Source: Sanguinoderma infundibulare (lineage: Eukaryota; Basidiomycota; Agaricomycetes; Polyporales; Polyporaceae). From it: 64,000 nt of DNA. How positions within the stretch are numbered: the stretch's first letter is position 1; the number at the start of each line of letters is the position of its first letter. The position numbers and the translations under genes are program-made. The stretch covers positions 3,100,001 through 3,164,000 of the forward strand of contig JAVLRN010000005.1 of assembly GCA_032821775.1 (NCBI GenBank). The letters run 5' to 3'. Below, one piece after another: positions 33,989 to 46,199 of the stretch. The notes beneath the pieces were generated by a model. That model was not told the DNA's origin. It saw only the letters and a list, made by a program, of their open reading frames with translations, and did no database searches.

Positions 33989-35174
33989 ATGGAGGTATTG
34001 GAAGCTCTCCCATCCATTGCTCGTGTAAGTTAAGTTTCGTATCATACAGCCGAATGCGCAAACTGACGTCGATTCCAGCTGAGCAAAAGCGTAACTAGGA
34101 TTCTGGGGCAGGTGCGTGACTCGATCGCTCAACTCATGCGGATAAAACGTACTGATAGGAACCTACACCGTTCCTAGAACCCAGGAAAATTCACACTACA
34201 GGGTATAAAGCACCATTAGATCCATAGCCATGGTACTCAGGCGTGTTGACCTAGGAACGAACACTTATCTCTTGGGAGAACGCAACCCCTACATCCTCGT
34301 AGACACCGGCGAGGGACGCGACGAATACATCCCTTACCTCCAAGAAGCCCTCACAGATTCTACCCGCCAGCACAATCCCGCAGAGCCGCTCGTCTCCGAC
34401 GTCATCCTCACCCACCGGCACGGCGACCACACCGGCGGCCTGCCCTCCGTCGTCGCCCTCCTCCGCAACCTCTGGGATACCCAGCAACCTGCCCCCACGA
34501 CGCCTTACCGCGCCCCGCGCATACACAAGATACCCTTGCCCACCCCCGATGCGCAGTTACAAGAACTCCTCGAGCGCCTCGAGCCGGGCTTGTTCACCGC
34601 CGCCGCATCCGGCAGGGTATACAACCTCTCCGAGTCCGACACCCTCCCCATCACGCTCACGCCGCCCACCCCCGGGTCATCGCTGCGCATCATCCACACC
34701 CCAGGTCACACCGACGACTCCCTGTGCATCTACTACCCGCCCGACCGAGCGCTCTTTACGGCAGACACCGTCCTGGGGCAAGGCACCGCTGTCTTTGAGG
34801 ACCTGGGCAAGTACATGGGGTCCCTGCAGAAGATCATCGACTTTGCCAACACCGTAGACGGCACCGGGGAGCCGCTCTACAAGACCGTCTACCCCGGTCA
34901 TGGCCCCGTAGTACCTGACGGCCTCGCCAAGGTCACGACGTACCTGAAGCACCGCATCGAGCGCGAGGAACAGGTCCTGCGCGTCCTCCAGCAGAAGCCC
35001 GATGGGTTCGACGGAGGGTGGACGACGGAGAGGATCGTGTCCGTCATTTACGCGGATTACCCCAAGGAGCTCTGGGGGCCCGCAGCGCAGAGTGTGGAAC
35101 TTCACCTGAAGAAGCTCGTGGGCGACGGGAAGGTCGAACAGAACGGCTCGGTGTGGGAGCTCGCGAACCACTAG
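33989..35174 (+). CDS. Metallo-beta-lactamase nuclease, LACTB2-like
   Basis: Predicted 337 aa from four exons (33989-34024, 34079-34111, 34178-34202, 34255-35174). The three short first exons give MEVLEALPSIARLSKSVTRI and LGQNPGKFTLQGTNTYLLG, the conserved N-terminus of LACTB2-type proteins. The metal-binding motif is THRHGDHTGG (about 83-92), with further ligands in HTPGHTDDS, LFTADTVLG and VYPGHGPV. A winged-helix-like C-terminus follows. Animal LACTB2 is a mitochondrial endoribonuclease, and the fungal role may differ. An ATG at 34230 lies inside the third intron and would lose the conserved start. It is tail to tail with the next gene, 124 bp apart. Confidence 0.9.
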
Positions 35175-35298
35175 TTAGTGTTTCTTTCTTTGTACGATAC
35201 GGATACGGGTGGATGCTCATAAAATAAGTCGATGTATACAAAGTGTTCCCGGAGAAGGCCAAAGGGACGAAAATAGAGCACGAATGGCAATGTGTGTA

Positions 35299-37941
35299 CT
35301 ATAGCGCGTCGAAATTGATATGATGTGATGCCCGTCTTCGCTCGAGCTCGTCTTCCCTCTGCAGTGGCAAGTGAGTTGAGATACGTCACCACTCCATTAT
35401 GATTATGACGCACCTTCTCGTTCAGGTGAAGCACGAGCACGATGATCGCGAGAAGGATCAACGATGCAACAACTGCCACGGTGACCCAGGGAATCCAATC
35501 TCCTGGTCGGAGATACAGCTCTCTTCTCCAAGATTCGCCCCCAACCGGCGGGATGATGACGACCTTCGAGTTCGGGATGACACCCTCCATGTTGATGTAG
35601 TGCTGCTCGCTATGCTTCGTTGACCCGACGAAGAGGTTCTCGATGTAGTTGTTCGTACGGCCGAGCCCGAAGTACACATATGGCGTCAGCAAGGACTGGT
35701 ACGCAGCCTGAGGCATCTGTCCCACTGTCATGCAATACGGTTACTCATGGGCGCTTTGTGAACGGCTCTGTCATACCTTGAGCTGCGGAACGCTGGCCGG
35801 AAGTGTCCAGGACAGTGTACTTGAATGTCGCTCCGGAATAGCTCACGCCATACGGCTGAAAGCCAAAGGACCAAATCAGCACAGCGATACCACAAATCGT
35901 AGCCGACTCACATGGTACTTGTCTACACCGTTGCTAGCAGGACAGGTGCCGCTACTGCAAGCACCGTTCAAGACAATAGCCTTGAGGAAAAACGCATCAT
36001 AGTAGAAATTGTTCTGCACGAAGAGGATGTTCCCCTCGCCCTGCTCTCCAGTACGCTGCACCATCATATCCAGTGTACCCTATATGCGTCCATGGGTTCA
36101 AGAGTTCAGCTCGCTGGTAGTTGCACTGGACTCACGTCTTCGTCCATATCCAAGAACGCCACGCTCCGCGCGTCTTGTACCTTGAGCAGCGCATCCGCGT
36201 CCTTCTTCAGTGCCTGCCAACCCCTTCGCCCGCTCCCGTTCCCAGAACACCCCGCCACACCCTTGCTGCACGGGACAGACATGACCAAGTTCGGCGTACG
36301 CGGTCTGTGGGACCCGCTCCCCGTGGTGAGGATCACGAGCATGTCCGGGAAGCCGTCTTGGTTCACATCGCCCAACTTGATAGGGACAGGGACGGGCGGA
36401 TCCTGAGTGGTGTCCATCACTAGGAGACCAGGCGAAGTCGGGGAGCCTTTGCTCGGTGGGAATATGTCGGACAGGGGAATACGGACGAAAGCCTAAGATT
36501 ATTTTAACGGAAAATTAAAGTATAAAGAACTAAAAAGGCTTACGTCGTTCTCGGGGCTCTCGCGGAGATCAAAACTGAAGTCGGGATCGGCGGTGCACAG
36601 GTCATCCGGCGGACGGCAGACGCGCTTCCCATTCACGACGTTCGGCCCAGAGGCGGAAGTGCAGAGCGGGAGCTGCTTGTTATATGCGATGTTGAGCGAG
36701 CATGTCGAGCCGATGCCCGTCGACGAGGAGACGGACGAACAGCTCGCGAAAAGCATATCAAGCGTCCCATCTCGATCTGCAAATGCGAGGTAAGCAATGA
36801 AGCACAAACGATGCAGAGGATTGGGTGCCCAACCAATATCGGCGAAAGAGATCGATTGGGTGCCGGTTGGGAGGCTGCCCTGCTGCGCCAGGATGAAACC
36901 TTGATCCTTCGCGTTCACCCAAATCTGGAAGAACTTGGAGCCCGAGTCTTGGCAGACGAGGAAAATGTCTGTGAGATAAGTTCAGTGACCGCCAACTTGT
37001 GAGCTGCGAGAACCTCGACCGCGACACCAAAAATTGGTACGCACCGGATAAGCAGTCCCCGTTGAGATCAACGGCGGCATTGCTGTGTGGGTTTGCGAGG
37101 GTGCATTGCGATCCCGACAACTTCGGGGTAATGCTGCGATACCGTCCATCAGTATCGAGTATGTCGCAGGCATTGGGAAACTGCAGCCTCGCGCACGTGT
37201 TGAAGATGTTTGAATGAGGGTCCGACTGGTTCCATACGTTCTGCCAAACATGAAATGGTGAAGACGACGGTTGTGGAGAGGGGATGCCAAAGAGGTCGAT
37301 CTTGAGGTCTCCGTTCATGTCCGCGGGTATAGGCTGTGCGAGGATAGATGCGGGAGCGGAGACAGGGTTGAGATCTGCCCTTTGTTGAGAGGCACAACCG
37401 GGAGCGGGAGAGACGATGTAGACTCACTGAAGCCTCCTTGCGGTAGCGCAGGGTAGAGCTGTATTGACAGCTCGCCGGAGTTGGAGGACTTGCCGTACAC
37501 GAGCAGGTCTAGCCTTCCGTCCTGGGAGAAGTCACCGGGTATGACATTGTACACTTTCTGAGTATGTCGGAAAGATGTTGATTTCCTGAAGGTGTATTGT
37601 TCTACACGAATAAGACACGTTTGGAGTTAACAAGAACGGGGTGGGGGCTCACCGTGGTCCCAAAGGTATACATACAGCGTCTGACTGTCCGCTCCAAGAG
37701 TCACAAGATCCAAACTGCACCAACTCTCAGCACCCCAAAAGCCCCTTGCGAGCAACACTTACAATTGATCCCCATTGAAGTCCCCAAACGCGACCACTGT
37801 CATGTCCGACTCCACCCCCATCGGCCCTGCGCTGAGGAGACCATTCCCGCTAAACCTCTTCGGAGAGAAAGGCCATATCGATGAGGAGGGTAGCGCATAT
37901 AATAATGTTGCCAAAATCGCGGAACTCCACGAAGTCTTCAT
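35299..37941 (-). CDS. ITFG1/TIP-like FG-GAP membrane protein
   Basis: Predicted 695 aa from eleven exons (37941-37763, 37714-37653, 37601-37428, 37374-37045, 36968-36834, 36776-36544, 36492-36136, 36079-35912, 35855-35777, 35724-35414, 35358-35299). It has a signal peptide (SSAILATLLYALPSSSIWPF) and FG-GAP/VCBS-type repeats with Asp-rich loops (AFGDFNGDQF, PGDFSQDGRLDLLVY, ADMNGDLKIDLFG, GDVNQDGFPDML). It then has the conserved PYVYFGLGRTNNYIE and VIPNSKVVIIPP, one membrane helix (WVTVAVVASLILLAIIVLVL) and a short cytosolic tail ending in FDAL. This is the T-cell immunomodulatory protein (ITFG1) family, which is widespread in eukaryotes. The intron at 36777-36833 has a weak GTTGGG donor and a length divisible by three, but removing it restores FADIDRDGTLDMLF. 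Confidence 0.9.
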
Positions 37942-38956
37942 CCGCAAGAGTTGCTAGACCAAATAACCCAAGTTTCAGCGCCGAAGGTTCATATATGAGG
38001 GATGCAGTAGCGTCAGTATGTCGTGACAGGCGTAAGCGAGGTGAATAGGAGAGCGAATGGTGCAGGGAGAGGTCCAGCCGGTTGTCGCGGTCGTCGAGGT
38101 CGCCGTCCAAATTTGGTAAGGCTAGCGCCCGATACATGCAGTGCGTCACTGCGCGCGGCGGTTGAAGCTTGCGTCATGCCGTGTGACGACCACCTCGGCG
38201 ACTTGTCTGCAGTCCTTCTGCTCCGTATGTTCTCCAGCTAGTACTCCTCCACACGACAACGGGGCCGCATTTTTGGCTCTAGAATCTGGAGCCCTGGGTA
38301 TGACATGGTCTAGAAACTAGTACTGACTTTCCTCGCCTTCGAAGCAGTACGTACAGTGTGCTTCGGCACGACGTGATTGCATGCTCTACTTTGAAAGTCC
38401 CCTCATGCTTCAAACAAGACACACAAGCTCCGTGCAGTTGCGGCTTGACTGGGTGATAATTCCAAACGATCGTGCACGCCTGCCACTGTAGCATGCAGTG
38501 TAAGTCTTTCCCCCGACAGGGCTCTGCTCAGGCTGTCCCGATCGTAATTCGACAATCGAAACATTTTACCAACCATCTCCCCAGGTGACCTCCAGATATG
38601 CAACGTTTTGACTTGGAAAATGCTGATTGTTGTGCCTCTGTCAAATCGCTGCAGCGCAAGGTCTCTATATGCACATAATGCGCGCTCTTAACCATACAAG
38701 GTTGGAGGTACACCTCGATTTCGATCGAATGCCCGCCTCCGATCATTATCAACCAAGGTGTCAGCCCCCTTCACCCGCCATAAGAGCCTCGGCTACCCGG
38801 TCGTAAGTCAACACGTCTCATCTTTCTTCCACCATCTTCTCTCCTTCTCTTCTCAGTCTCGGTCTCAGTCTCATTCTTACTATCTTGCTCTACTATCTCG
38901 TCCTATCTCGCTCTACCTATCTCTATCTCAATCACCACTCTTAGCCCGTCTTAACC
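37942..38956. other. Divergent promoter region of about 1 kb
   Basis: Lies between the ITFG1-like gene and the next plus-strand gene. The last 120 bp before 38957 are a run of TCT/CTC pyrimidine repeats, typical of a strong fungal leader. No gene or RNA recognised in the remainder. Confidence 0.5.
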
Positions 38957-40190
38957 ATGGCACCCACACGCACCCCCTTCACGAACACCCACAACGTCCT
39001 TACCCCCACCACCCCAACCACCCACCGCCGGTCCCTCGTCGACCCGTACAAAAAGAACAAGGAGGCCAAGGCCAAGGACGCCCTCTCCCAAGCCCAAAAG
39101 AAGCACCTCAAGGTTTCCGCCAACTCGCCCATCGTCCCCCGCGCGCGTGAGTACGGCGTCCCCCGGCACCTCAAGAACGTCAAGACCGTTCCTCAGCACG
39201 CACCCTTCGAGCCTCGCGCGCCGCCCACGGCGGACGTCCTCCGGCTCTCCGAGGCTAAGGTCCTCGCACAGAACAAGGGTCAGTTCGACGAGATGCAGTT
39301 CGGGCACGAGATCGCCTCCCTCCTCGGCCCCGGCCTCGACCGCGTCCCCGGGCGGGTCGTCTTCGGCGATGATGCCGTCCGCAAGTACTGCAAGTCCACC
39401 GGCTTGAACCAGCACATTCAAAACGACGAGCGGGACGTCGTCTGGTACGAACACGTACGTCCTCTCCCCTTGCCCATCCCGCTCCCCTTCACGTCCATGT
39501 ACTCGTGCTCACCCTCCCCTGTTTGCGTTCGCAGCCCGACACCTGGGAGCGCCGACAGCGCGCCAAGGGCCGGCCCCTCCCTCCCCCTAGCACCGACCTC
39601 GAGTTGCCGGTCGTGTGCATGAACAATCTAAACGCGTTCGGCGTCGACGCCATCCTCACCGGCAAGCACGGCTTCGCGTGGATGGTCACGCCCGAGTGCT
39701 CCGAGCTCGACAAGCTCGGCCCCTTCCACCTCTTCAACAATCCCGGCCCGATGGACAACTGGAAGATCCGCAACTGGCACTACTGCGGCAGGTACTACGC
39801 CCACCGGACCGGGCGGCAGATGTTCGTCGACGGCTGGAAGAAGCTCCCTCAGACGGTAAGTACCACTAGCTCGACTTTGGCCGGAGTCCAACGTTCGACT
39901 GATCCCGTTCGTCGCCGCAGACCAGGGACGCCGCGATGGACATCAACGCCGGCAGTGCTCGCGGGCTCTGCGTCGAACTCGTCATCCTCCAGTTCTGCGG
40001 TCTCCCGGACTGGACTGTCTGGGGTAAGCTGAACGAGGCTGCGGCCAACTGTGTTAGGCCGGCGAAGCCTCCTGGTAGCGCTCCGAACCGCCTTGCCCTC
40101 GTAAGGCTCTTTGCCAAGCACGGGCAAGAGTTGGTTGACGAGCATGCACATATGCAGGCCATCCGCATGACGGCGCGGCCAGTGGCTTAG
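38957..40190 (+). CDS. Unknown protein, 362 aa
   Basis: Three exons (38957-39454, 39535-39855, 39921-40190) join in frame. The N-terminal ~100 residues are basic, Thr/Pro-rich and probably disordered. The C-terminal half is folded, with conserved-looking aromatic motifs GFAWMVTPECSEL, GPFHLFNNPGPM and NWKIRNWHYCGRYYAHRTGR, then KLPQT and an all-alpha end. The W..CG.Y pattern recalls domains of unknown function common in Agaricomycetes (for example DUF6697), but I cannot confirm this. There is no signal peptide or membrane segment. Confidence 0.75.
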
Positions 40191-40940
40191 CGAGAGTGGC
40201 CGCCTGGTGCGTCCATTTCCGTCTACTGAGAACGTCGGCCGTGCCATGTATCATTGTATGCCTTTATGCGCCGAAGTCGAAACAACTATGTTGTACTATG
40301 TATCCGAGTCGTTATGTGTACTATTATGGATGTATGGCATACTCATCGGAGCGTGAAAGTGAAGAACTATACACTCACAATGTTCAACGTTTCAACTTCA
40401 GCGAGTGAAATACATAAGTTTCGTGAACAAAAAACATTGAAAGAAAAGGAAGGGTTTGTGAAGGGCACGGGCCATCCGCGCGAACAGACGACGCGTCCTG
40501 ATCTCCTAAGACTAACTCGGCACATCCTGCAGGTTGCGGAATTGCTTCCCTGGCCAGTCAAGGACGTATTATACCAGGTCAGTTCACACCTTACGGCACG
40601 GACGACACGAGGTAACCAAGTTTTCCGGAGGGGACGGTCTTGAACCAGCGCACAGACGACTAAATCCGTTGGAGCTTTAGACCACCTCACATTCCCGGTT
40701 TAGGGCCATTACAGCCACTACACCATTGTACCCTTGCTATCCTCACTAGTTTTTGGAACATGTTCCTTCTTCGATGGCTTAAGATAACGTCGCGCGGGCT
40801 GCGCTCAACGCCCACCTCGAGGCTCCCATCATGTGGGGGACCCACGTTTGTCCAGCCCGCCGCCAGCCACCGCAACGACGGAAAGAGCTGGTCAACGCCG
40901 GCCGCGACGACCACTAACATAACCCGACCACGTTTTGGAC
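40191..40940. other. Gap with a tRNA-like stretch
   Basis: Apart from the tRNA-like segment listed separately, I see no gene. The stretch 40420-40640 shows nothing recognisable. The sequence just before 40941 is the promoter of the next gene. Confidence 0.5.
40627..40698 (-). other. tRNA-like sequence, possibly a tRNA relic or SINE head
   Basis: On the minus strand GGTGGTCTAAAGC resembles a D-arm/A box and GGTTCAAGACC (40636-40646) fits the B-box consensus GGTTCRANNCC exactly, with spacing close to a class I tRNA. The anticodon and acceptor stems do not pair well and there is no TTTT terminator directly behind, so I do not call a working tRNA. Confidence 0.25.
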
Positions 40941-41956
40941 ATGTCTCTCCTACTTCTCCCCATCGTCGAGGTCTATCGACTCATTCTCCAACCGGTGGCA
41001 CCCTTTACGTGGTTTGGCCTGCGGCTCAGCACGCTCGACGTCGTCGCCGCGTTCCGTCTCTGCGTCGTACTCCGCCAGTTCCGCGAGCAACTCTGGCGCG
41101 ACCATGTGCTGAAGCAGAAGACAATCAACGCGGACGAGAAGGGGAAGACCGCTGCCCTCCCGGAGATCGAGCCGCGATCCTTCGTAAGGGACGCAGCTGC
41201 AGCCCTCGTGGTGGTCTACGGAGGCGAGGCCGTTATTGGTGAGTTTCGTCCATTCAATTGCGGGAGGCGATGGGAGATTGAGGGGCAATTGCGTAGCTCC
41301 TGCGCTGGCCATCCCGCCTTCTTTCATGCTCTCCGGGGTTGTCCCGGTCTTCTATACGGCCATCCAGGCGACCGTGGACAAGCTGCCCTGGGTACCCATT
41401 CCGTCCTTTGAGCTTGAGGCTCCCCTGGCGGTCCTCGATGCCTTCAGTCGCGCCTACCTTCTGTGCGATCTTATACCACCCATGGTCCTGCAGCATACCT
41501 CCCCGGCGGTCAAGGAGAACCCATGGACCCTTCTTCTCACATCTCTGGTGCGTTCCCGCTTACCAACCGGCGCGTGTATGCTGACAGCATGCTCGGTAGC
41601 TCACCGCGAACGGCGGTTTCTTTTTCACGAACCTCTTCTCGTTCTTCCAACCATACCCTCTCACGCTCACGACCCCCACCGAATTCCTTCCGTACGGTTG
41701 GACCACGACCGACCTCTGGTGCGCGCCGCTTATCACCGGGCTCTATTCCTTCCTCACGCACGCCCAACCATTCTGGGCGGACGCGCATTACGTCGCAACT
41801 GGCTGGCTTGGGTCTGCGGGAGCTGAGAAGATCGCTGCGGTCGATCCGGAGACGGCACGTGCGGTCTGCGTCGTCGTGCTCGCTGGACTGTTCACCACTC
41901 GCGCGGTGAAGAACTTTGGGCCCGCCACTGTCAAGCCGAAGACGAAGACGCAGTGA
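40941..41956 (+). CDS. Polytopic membrane protein of unknown function
   Basis: Predicted 301 aa from three exons (40941-41238, 41297-41547, 41600-41956). At least five hydrophobic segments are visible: LLLPIVEVYRLILQP, AAALVVVYGGEAVIGAPALA, FMLSGVVPVFYTAIQ, FFFTNLFSFFQPYPL with LWCAPLITGLYSFLT, and VCVVVLAGLFTTRAV. The C-terminus is basic (KPKTKTQ). Similar architectures occur in uncharacterised basidiomycete proteins, and I see no catalytic motif. The layout also recalls trimeric cation channels, but without their signature. Confidence 0.72.
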
Positions 41957-42179
41957 CGGAACGGATAACTAGACGGATGGGGTTAGGAATACCCTCGAAG
42001 ACTTATGACCCGTGCGATCGAGAATACCCGTCTCTTATTGTATCTCGCTCGCATCACTGATACTGACACACATACAGTAGCATATACACATACAAGTCCG
42101 GATACAGATAGATATACACACTCTAGACGATATATCGCTTAAGAAACGCGAACGCTCAAGCCCTTCACGCCCCCTCCCG

Positions 42180-43080
42180 TCACATCTCCGCAAGGAGCCT
42201 GTCAACGATTCCAAAGCGAGCCTCCGGCGTCGCTGTCGACCACTTCGGGATCTCGCATGGCAGTCGGTTCCACTTCCACAGATTCCCCTCCCGCTTCAGA
42301 TACCCCGCTTCCAAACCTTCGGAGTATCGGTACACCACCCCTCCCTCCATGAACCATAAATGTGTCTCCATGGCCGCCTCTTGCGAGGACCGCGTCGGGG
42401 CCGGCATGAGCGGGTTGCAGTACTGCGGGTAGAAGTCGATCTTCATCACGTTCCGGTGTGGCTGGAAGACCACAGGGAGCAGTCCGGTGAAGAGCTGGTT
42501 TGGCCGCTCGTGTGCCTCGAGCTGCTGCCTGTCGTTCCGTTTGTTTTCCCAGAGCTGAGAGGTACTCGGGCGATTGGCCGCGATACGTGAGAGGGGACGA
42601 AGAAAGACTTCTGGACTGTGAATGCACGCGCGGGGTCGAGCCGCCGGAGCTGCGTCGGCGTTGCCGCTCCCGCTGGAGGCCCGTGGTAGCACAGGGTGAT
42701 GAAGAGCAGCTGAGGGTCAATGTCTTGATTGTGAGGAAGTTCTCCGCGCCACCGACGACGAACATCCTTGCCGTGAGGTACTGTTCGATTGACAATCGGT
42801 GGGCCTCGGTATAGTCCCTGACGAGGGCCTGGAGGAGCTGGCGATGCTTTAGCTCCGCGAGCTCTCCACCTGCTTCTTCGACGATAGTATGAGTCTTTTG
42901 GGTGAACTTGCATATGTGCCTGGTTAGCGTCAGCGTGTGTTCGAAGCACAGGCGAGGACGGAAGACACACCTGTGGGACTCCCAGTTCGCCCTCTGGCAC
43001 TCGGGGAATACCAGAAATCCCCGAACCAATGCATGTACTACGGCTTCTACGCCGACAAGGACGTCCTCGGCAAGATGTTT
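42180..43080 (-). pseudogene. Group C MYND paralogue with two frameshifts
   Basis: The finger survives only as SPECQRANWESHR before a GTGTGTC donor near 42970. The first Cys residues are scrambled by a frame slip. Exon 2 starts in one frame (LVRDYTEAHRLSIEQYLTAR, GGAENFL), continues in a second (PQLLFITLCYHGPPAG, LDPARAFTVQKSFFV) and ends in a third (TSQLWENKRNDRQQL, LFTGLLPVVFQPHRN, IVDRLLAEM). These pieces line up in order with the intact group C proteins at 21.6 and 23.0 kb. It is the only MYND copy outside the 7-28 kb array. Confidence 0.65.
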
Positions 43081-43806
43081 TGATAGCCCTCTTCCCTGAC
43101 CATTTCGACGAACGTTTCTCTCCATGGGCCTCACCGTCCTCCGTAACGTCACCGCCGACCGGCTAACACGACCTAGAGTTGCAGATCGCGTACGTCTCCA
43201 GCCGGCGAAGGACGTGATCCCGTCGATCGGGTTCTGCGTCGCCGAGCCCGCGTACATCATCGACTTGTTCCCGCTGATCAGGCCACCGAGTATGTGCTGC
43301 TCACCTGTTGTCCCAGTGCAGCACCGCTGATCAAGAACTGAACGTTCAGTGTATTGAGCCACCGTTGTTTCTGGGCTAGTGGAGGTCTGTTCAGGACCAC
43401 ACGGACAAAGACTGCACATCGAACTGACAAGTCGGCCTCTCGTTCAGCGTTGTTCATCTACGGAAGAGGAGGCGTGTCGGACAGGATATCGCAGGAATGC
43501 GAGTGGGGACCGAGCCGATTTGGTGGAAGTTCGCAATACGCTTGCGTCGGTGAACGCGTCGAGATCGTGGGTGCGTGACGCCGTGAGTGTCCTTGTGGTA
43601 TTGGGATTCACGAAGGACATAGCTACGCTGGGCTACATGTACATCTTCGATATATTGTGCATGATACATTCCGTCCTATGTGATCCGTCCGAGTCCTGGA
43701 GTACGAGCAACTTGCTGGTACAGTTATGTACTTATCCCCACCGCTTCGGATCGCACTGCGCCGAAGGAGGTATGTACATATGCATTGCGACGGAAAACGC
43801 GACAAA
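43081..43806. other. Intergenic, nothing firmly recognised
   Basis: Short plus-strand pieces such as GLTVLRNVTADR and VIPSIGFCVAEPAYII look coding but end quickly and match no family I know. They may be gene scraps. No promoter or repeat stands out. Confidence 0.35.
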
Positions 43807-46199
43807 TCAGAACGCCTCCCCAAAGTCCTCCGCGTCGCCCCCAAGGCCTGCCTGGACGTCCGCCATCTCAACGTCGCCGCTTATATCGCCGCCCCCGCCA
43901 ATGTCCAGGTCCAACGCCGCCCCTTCCTCGTCCATCTCCGCCTCCGCCTCCGCCTCCGCCTCCGCCTCCGCCTCCGCCTCCGCCTCAGCCTCCGCCTCAG
44001 CCGACAAAGGCGCAGAGGCAGAGGCAGAAGCAGGCACATCGACGCCTGGATCCAGGAACGCCAAGCACCCCCTCGAGCATCCGCGCCACCGCACGGGCAC
44101 CCCGCCCTCGGCTGTCGCGACGCGCACGCCCGCCACGACCTCCTCCCACGTCCACCGTTCCTCCGCATGACGCACGTACACCGGCACGCGCCCCCTGCGC
44201 CACGACGACCCGTCCCCCGCGCGATGCGTCGGCGAGGGGCACACGCTCGTGCCCGTGACCTCCTCGTCGCGCGGGGCGGCGAACACGTCTTCGTCATCAT
44301 CAGCGTTGTCGCCCTCGGTCTTGTCCGCGTCGTCCCCGGGCCTTGTCCCGCCCCGCGCGCCGCGCGAGGCGTCCTCGCCCTCCAGACGGGCCTTCTTGCC
44401 CGGGTGGGCTTGGTCCTCGAGCTCGGAGGGCCGCGACACGGCCCCGGGGACGCACACGCGTAGTGGGCTAAGGACCGCGTCGGAGTAGCGCAGGTCCTCG
44501 GTCAGGGGAAGCGCGTAGCACGCTTCGAGGGTCGTGAGCGGTCGCGCTGTGGGTTCCGACGTGTCCGAGCTCGTGCTCGCGGATGGTGAGGCGGGGTCAG
44601 GATGTCGAGAAGACGAAGCGGATGGTGACGGATGTGGATTCCGAAGTGCGGGCTTGGGCAGTGGTGGGGGATGCGAGGAAGGCGGGTTGTAAGGCGAGAC
44701 GAGAACGCGGAGGCACAGCTCCGATAGAGGCGGGATGGAGAAGCGAACGATCGCCTGGGAGACGGGCCTTCTGTCCCCCTGCCTTGTCGACGAGGCAGCG
44801 GTTTGCGAAGACGGCGGGGGTAGCCAAGGGTTCCCGGAGACGACGAGCTTTGTGAGATGCATGTCGAGCATCTCCGCGGGGAGCCAGCGGAGCTTGTTCT
44901 GCGCCAGATTGAGCTCTTGCAGGGCGGTCAGCTGTGTTATTTGGGGCGGGATGGACGTGAGCTTGTTTGACCCTGCAAATTGTGAAGAATGAGCACATAT
45001 GCTGGGCACAGAGGGCAACGTAAGGCTTACGCAGACTGAGGACGGTCAGGGCGGTCACCCGGAAGAGCTCTATGGGAAGCTTCGAGATGGAGTTGTTCGC
45101 GAGGAACATGTGGATCTCTCGCCTCCGGAGTTGGCTTGTCGGCCGCTGAGCGACGGCTTGCAAAGAGGCCGCGCGTGCCACGGGCGTGCCGCGGAGACGT
45201 TCGCCATCCTTGCTGCGGAAAAATGGCTCATCGAACACGGGCGCGGCAAGGGTTGTTGCGCGCGTGAATGGACGTGAGGATGAGGTGGAGGGTTGAAGGG
45301 TCGGCGAGCGAGTAGGAGAATGAGGGGCACTGGACGGAGAATGAAGCACAATGAAACTTTCGAGGTCGGCGATAGAGGGGGGAATGCGCGTGATGGCTCC
45401 TCTGCCGAGGCCTGGCGCACTAGAGTTGGAAAACATGAACAGGACAATCCAGGGCAAAAGGAACAAGGACGCACTTCAAGTCAATGATACCATTTCCCTT
45501 GTCAATTGCATTGGTGATAGACTCGTCCCACAACTTGTCTTCAAGTTCCCTCCTCGTCTTCGGGCCGTCCTTAAGGCCCGCCCTCGTCTTGGACATATCC
45601 TGAAGTTCTTTCCTCGTCTGAGTCTTCGGCCTTGCGGGTGCCTCGAGACCGTGAGACTCGTCGTCCGTAAGAGCGATGTCTTCAATGTTGTCGGCATCCA
45701 TCGCAACGGTTTGACTCCTTGGCGTTGGAGAAGCATACATGCTCACCGATCGACCTGTGGGGGTGTAGGAGTCGGACGAAGACGCACTTGTCGCGCTCTC
45801 ATTGAAAGCGACGCGGCTTTTCTTCGTCTCGTAGGTGTGAGGCCGCCATTGAGGCTTCGCTGAGCCAGATAGGGGGTCTACAACGCGTGTCGGACGCGTC
45901 GGGGTAGCTTCAGGCAAGCAATTGTCGGCGATGCCTATACCCGGTCGTGTGAGCACGCGCACGATGCGGTCGGCCGGATGACACGCGTCAAACGCACCAA
46001 TGGACTTCTGTGAGCCATGTTGCTCATATATGCGGGGCCTTTTGCGGGACTTTGTCGAGCCTGCGAAGGGGTCTTGGGCTTCGGGAGAGGCGGGGGGCGT
46101 AGAGAGCGCGGTCAGGTCTGGGGAAGAGGGCGGGGACGAATCCACCGGAGCAAGCGATGGAGAAGAGGAGGGCGAACGAGTCAAAGACCCCCGTTCCAT
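43807..46199 (-). CDS. Leucine-rich repeat protein
   Basis: Predicted 759 aa from three exons (46199-45475, 45419-45031, 44972-43807). The first 240 residues are Ser/Pro/Thr-rich and disordered. The LRR part spans about 235-410: ITRIPPSIADLESFIVL, MFLANNSISKLPIELFRV, LTVLSLRSNKLTSIPPQITQ, LQELNLAQNKLRWLPAEMLD. It is interrupted by a long Ser/Thr-rich loop after SFIVL. Behind the repeats come TRPLTTLEACYAL and a Glu/Asp-rich tail with an EA dipeptide run. No kinase or nucleotide-binding domain is present. LRRs of this SDS22/Shoc2-like type bind proteins, and the partner is unknown. The ATG at 46199 is preferred over the one at 46316 because the codons between look non-coding. Confidence 0.8.
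43936..43999 (-). repeat. 6-bp microsatellite coding for an EA run
   Basis: About ten copies of CTCCGC on the plus strand (GCGGAG on the coding strand) encode a run of Glu-Ala dipeptides in the LRR protein. Six-base units keep frame, so the length can vary without breaking the gene. Confidence 0.9.

Noticed and set aside
38957..40190. Naming the 362-aa protein as a DUF6697 member
   Set aside because: Only a loose aromatic pattern supports it, so I left it as unknown.
40941..41956. Calling the membrane protein a TRIC-type cation channel
   Set aside because: The number of helices is compatible but the family signature was not seen.
42202..43419. A 405-codon minus-strand frame as one protein
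   Set aside because: Only its middle matches the MYND family. The matching sequence continues in two other frames, so this is a frameshifted pseudogene and not a long protein.
43726..44463. Several long plus-strand frames opposite the LRR gene tail
   Set aside because: They are shadows caused by the GC-rich Glu-Ala repeat and its neighbourhood. The minus frame has the LRR motifs and valid splice sites.
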